NCBI GenBank assembly: GCA_007128995.1
Contig: SKWJ01000475.1
Location: 1-8,539 of the forward strand
DNA length: 8,539 bases
Origin: Paracoccaceae bacterium
Lineage (GTDB): Bacteria; Pseudomonadota; Alphaproteobacteria; Rhodobacterales; Rhodobacteraceae
Direction: 5' to 3'
The notes under the pieces are model-generated. The model was not told where the DNA came from. It did no database searches and saw only the letters and a list, made by a program, of their open reading frames with translations. Position numbers and translations under genes: made by a program. Of this stretch, positions 7,166-8,539 are shown in pieces (position 1 is the stretch's first letter; every line of letters begins with the position of its first letter).

Positions 7166-7831
7166 ATGCAAGAAAAAAGTGAGACGATGACTCGGCCCGT
7201 GGCAAAGCTTTCACAACAAGCGCTTGAACAGATCAGGGCACGCATAGTTGACGGAACACTGGCCCTTGGCGAGGCTATCTCCGAAACCTCCCTCGCCGCG
7301 TCTTTACAAGTGTCCAAGACACCGGTCCGCGAAGCGCTTCAGGAACTCAAGCGTGAGGGGTTGGTGCAGATTTTCCCCAAGCGCGGTACGTTTGTTTTTG
7401 AAGCGAGCCCGGAACTCGTGCGCGAGCTGAGCGATTTCCGGCTGGTTCTGGAGACTGCGGCGCTGGACCGTGCGATGGTCGAGGCCTGGGGGCAATTGGT
7501 CGATCACCTTGAACCGATCGTCGCTGAAATGCACGACGCAGTCGCCAAAGCAGACTTTGCTCGATACAGGCTTCTGGACGCGGCCCTGCATCGCGGAATA
7601 ATCAAATATTGTGGCAATTCATTCCTGAGAGATGCACATGCGGCCATCGAATTTCGAGTACAGGCGCTGCGCACCAGATTGTCAACGGCCGCAGAAAACA
7701 ACAACCGCACCATGAGCGAACATGAGGCACTGATCAAAGCGATTGCCGACCGGAATTCACCCCGGGCTTTGGAAATTCTGCGACACCATATCAGCCAAAC
7801 CCGAGAGAGCTATCTGTCGCAGATGAGATGA
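7166..7831 (+). CDS. GntR-family transcriptional regulator, FadR/FCD subfamily
   Basis: A 221-residue regulator of typical length. Residues about 15-78 form the GntR winged helix: ALEQIRARIVDG, then a recognition helix in VSKTPVREALQELKREGLV, then the wing PKRGTFVF. Residues about 85-215 form the all-helical FCD domain, with D138-xxx-H142, H186 and H208 as the expected metal/ligand residues, so it probably senses a carboxylate effector through a bound metal. It is divergent from the TRAP operon across a 120-bp gap holding an inverted repeat, so it most likely controls that operon and itself. An alternative start at 7187 (MTRPVAK) has a weak GTGAG upstream and would keep the whole DNA-binding domain. 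If the -10 at 7147-7152 is real, the 7166 start would have only a few leader bases, favouring 7187. Confidence 0.95.
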   Translation: MQEKSETMTRPVAKLSQQALEQIRARIVDGTLALGEAISETSLAASLQVSKTPVREALQELKREGLVQIFPKRGTFVFEASPELVRELSDFRLVLETAALDRAMVEAWGQLVDHLEPIVAEMHDAVAKADFARYRLLDAALHRGIIKYCGNSFLRDAHAAIEFRVQALRTRLSTAAENNNRTMSEHEALIKAIADRNSPRALEILRHHISQTRESYLSQMR

Positions 7832-8418
7832 ATTCTGGCGAACTCGAGTTTTGGACGGGAGGGAACATGCAGAGATACCGATGAAGGTCAACCTTTGAAT
7901 ACCTGTTAGCGCTCTGCTCTAACGCAGTTTTTCAGAATGCATACAGTCTATGCCGCACTGAATTTGAAAGACCGCTTCGGTGAGACCTGCCTGACGGGCT
8001 CACAGTCAGCAAAGGGCCGTAACACGTTGCGCCGCATGCGACGGGCCCTTCACGCCGCTGTGGGCATGAATGTCGCTGAGGGGCTTCAAGCAGTCATCGG
8101 GCATCTTGTGTCAGGTGGCTAACCCTAGGGGGGCGATCCGCGGCGCGCAAGCCGTGCCGTGACCACGATTGTGCGTGAAAAGGTCGTTCTGCCGCTGACA
8201 TGGCCAGTCAAGGGGCCCTTCAGAGCTTGATCTTGCGATTATGATCGCGCTGTTTTACGTCAACACCACGTCAACCATTGAACGTCTGTTTGGGCACGTC
8301 GGGAACCGCATCGACGCACTCAATGGCGCTGGAAGTCTACGAATGGAGTCAACGAAAACAGAGGCTTATCGGCTAAGTCGTTGATTTCAAATAATAAAGC
8401 ATAATAACGGGGTTACGA
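7832..8418. other. Gene-poor stretch between the regulator and the tRNA remnant
   Basis: No recognisable gene. It contains a strong ribosome-site-like GGGAGGGAAC before a 5-codon frame (7867-7884), a 61-codon frame (7937-8122) rich in Arg, Ala and Leu, and a 47-codon frame (8241-8384) containing TIERLFGHV. None shows a family domain I can name; TIERLFGHV is faintly like the C-terminal part of IS5-type transposases, but this is too short to rely on. The last 40 bases before the tRNA remnant are AT-rich. Decayed mobile-element DNA is a reasonable but unproven reading. Confidence 0.45.
7903..7932 (+). terminator. Possible Rho-independent terminator after the GntR gene
   Basis: GTTAG (7905-7909) pairs with CTAAC (7919-7923) around a 9-base loop, with two more pairs possible across a 2-base bulge (CT/AG), followed at once by five T. 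The stem is short and it sits about 75 bp after the stop codon, so it is only a candidate. Confidence 0.35.
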
Positions 8419-8463
8419 CTCATAACCTGAAGGTCGTAGGTTCAAATCCTACCCCCGCAACCA
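8419..8463 (+). repeat. 3' part of tRNA-fMet(CAT): probable island attachment site
   Basis: This segment matches the 3' part of a bacterial initiator tRNA-Met: anticodon loop CTCATAA (8419-8425) with anticodon CAT, 3' anticodon strand CCTGA, the variable loop, T-stem GTAGG/CCTAC (8436-8440, 8448-8452) around TTCAAAT, acceptor strand CCCCGCA, discriminator A and encoded CCA (8461-8463). Position 72 is A, which fits the unpaired C1/A72 hallmark of bacterial initiator tRNA. The bases before it do not form a D arm, the 5' anticodon strand or the 5' acceptor strand, so it is not a complete tRNA. A tRNA 3' end without its 5' half is the classic footprint of a tyrosine-integrase att site; the intact tRNA would lie at the other end of the element, to the left of this window. 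Confidence 0.85.
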
Positions 8464-8539
8464 CCTTCACCGAACCTTCCCCCAACGCACGACCCGCCTC
8501 GGGCTGCGCCAGCGACAGCATCGCGGTCAGCGCACCCTC
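8420..8539 (-). CDS. C-terminal end of an unidentified reading frame running in from the right edge
   Basis: An open frame enters from the right edge and ends at the stop formed by bases 8420-8422, giving 39 residues. The outer part (EGALTAMLSLAQPEAGRALG) has strongly G/C-biased third codon positions, as expected for real coding DNA in such a genome. The last residues, VGFEPTTFRL, are simply the antisense of the tRNA 3' end and are a known artefact sequence in annotated proteins. It could be a genuine gene whose end overlaps the tRNA, or a false frame. No function can be given. Confidence 0.35.
   Translation of the reverse strand, partial: EGALTAMLSLAQPEAGRALGEGSVKVVAGVGFEPTTFRL

Noticed and set aside
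6056..7171. Longer dctP product starting at 7171
   Set aside because: The extra 42 residues would precede the twin-arginine signal peptide and lie across the operator region; the strong ribosome site is at the 7045 start.
8387..8463. A complete tRNA-Met gene
   Set aside because: The bases before 8419 do not provide the 5' acceptor strand, D arm or 5' anticodon strand, so only the 3' part is present.

Overview
The window looks like part of an alphaproteobacterial genome, most likely Rhodobacterales (Roseobacter group). This rests on moderately high GC, tightly packed TRAP-transporter catabolic genes, family-level resemblance of the proteins, and the 3' end of an alphaproteobacterial-type initiator tRNA at the right edge. 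No species can be named from the sequence.

Layout. (a) 1-280: no convincing gene and no clear terminator. (b) 281-7045, minus strand: one long, closely spaced catabolic operon, in transcription order TRAP solute receptor (dctP), TRAP small permease (dctQ), TRAP large permease (dctM), Ldh-family (malate/L-lactate dehydrogenase type) NAD(P)-dependent oxidoreductase, RraA-family aldolase/decarboxylase-like protein, PfkB sugar kinase resembling 2-keto-3-deoxygluconate kinase, short-chain dehydrogenase/reductase, and a cupin of the 2,4'-dihydroxyacetophenone dioxygenase family. Several junctions overlap (8 bp, 1 bp, 4 bp) or are separated by only 5-24 bp, so the genes are probably co-transcribed and translationally coupled. 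The dctP-dctQ gap holds two perfect hairpins. (c) 7046-7165: divergent control region with a 28-bp inverted repeat, probably the operator. (d) 7166-7831, plus strand: GntR/FadR-type regulator with an FCD ligand domain, the likely regulator of the operon. (e) 7832-8418: a gene-poor stretch with a possible terminator, short unassigned reading frames and an AT-rich end. (f) 8419-8463: the 3' part of an initiator tRNA-Met gene, beginning in the anticodon loop and lacking its 5' half, as expected for the att site of an element integrated in tRNA-fMet. (g) 8464-8539: probably the flanking chromosome, with the C-terminal end of a minus-strand reading frame.

Working model (inference): the TRAP system imports a small carboxylate, perhaps a sugar acid or hydroxy acid. 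The Ldh-family enzyme and the SDR interconvert hydroxy and keto groups. The kinase may phosphorylate a 2-keto-3-deoxy-type acid, and the RraA-like protein may split or decarboxylate a keto acid. The cupin does an unknown, probably metal-dependent step. The FCD regulator senses the substrate or an intermediate. The exact substrate is not readable from the sequence. The gene combination and its apparent location on a tRNA-fMet-integrated island are the most interesting aspects.
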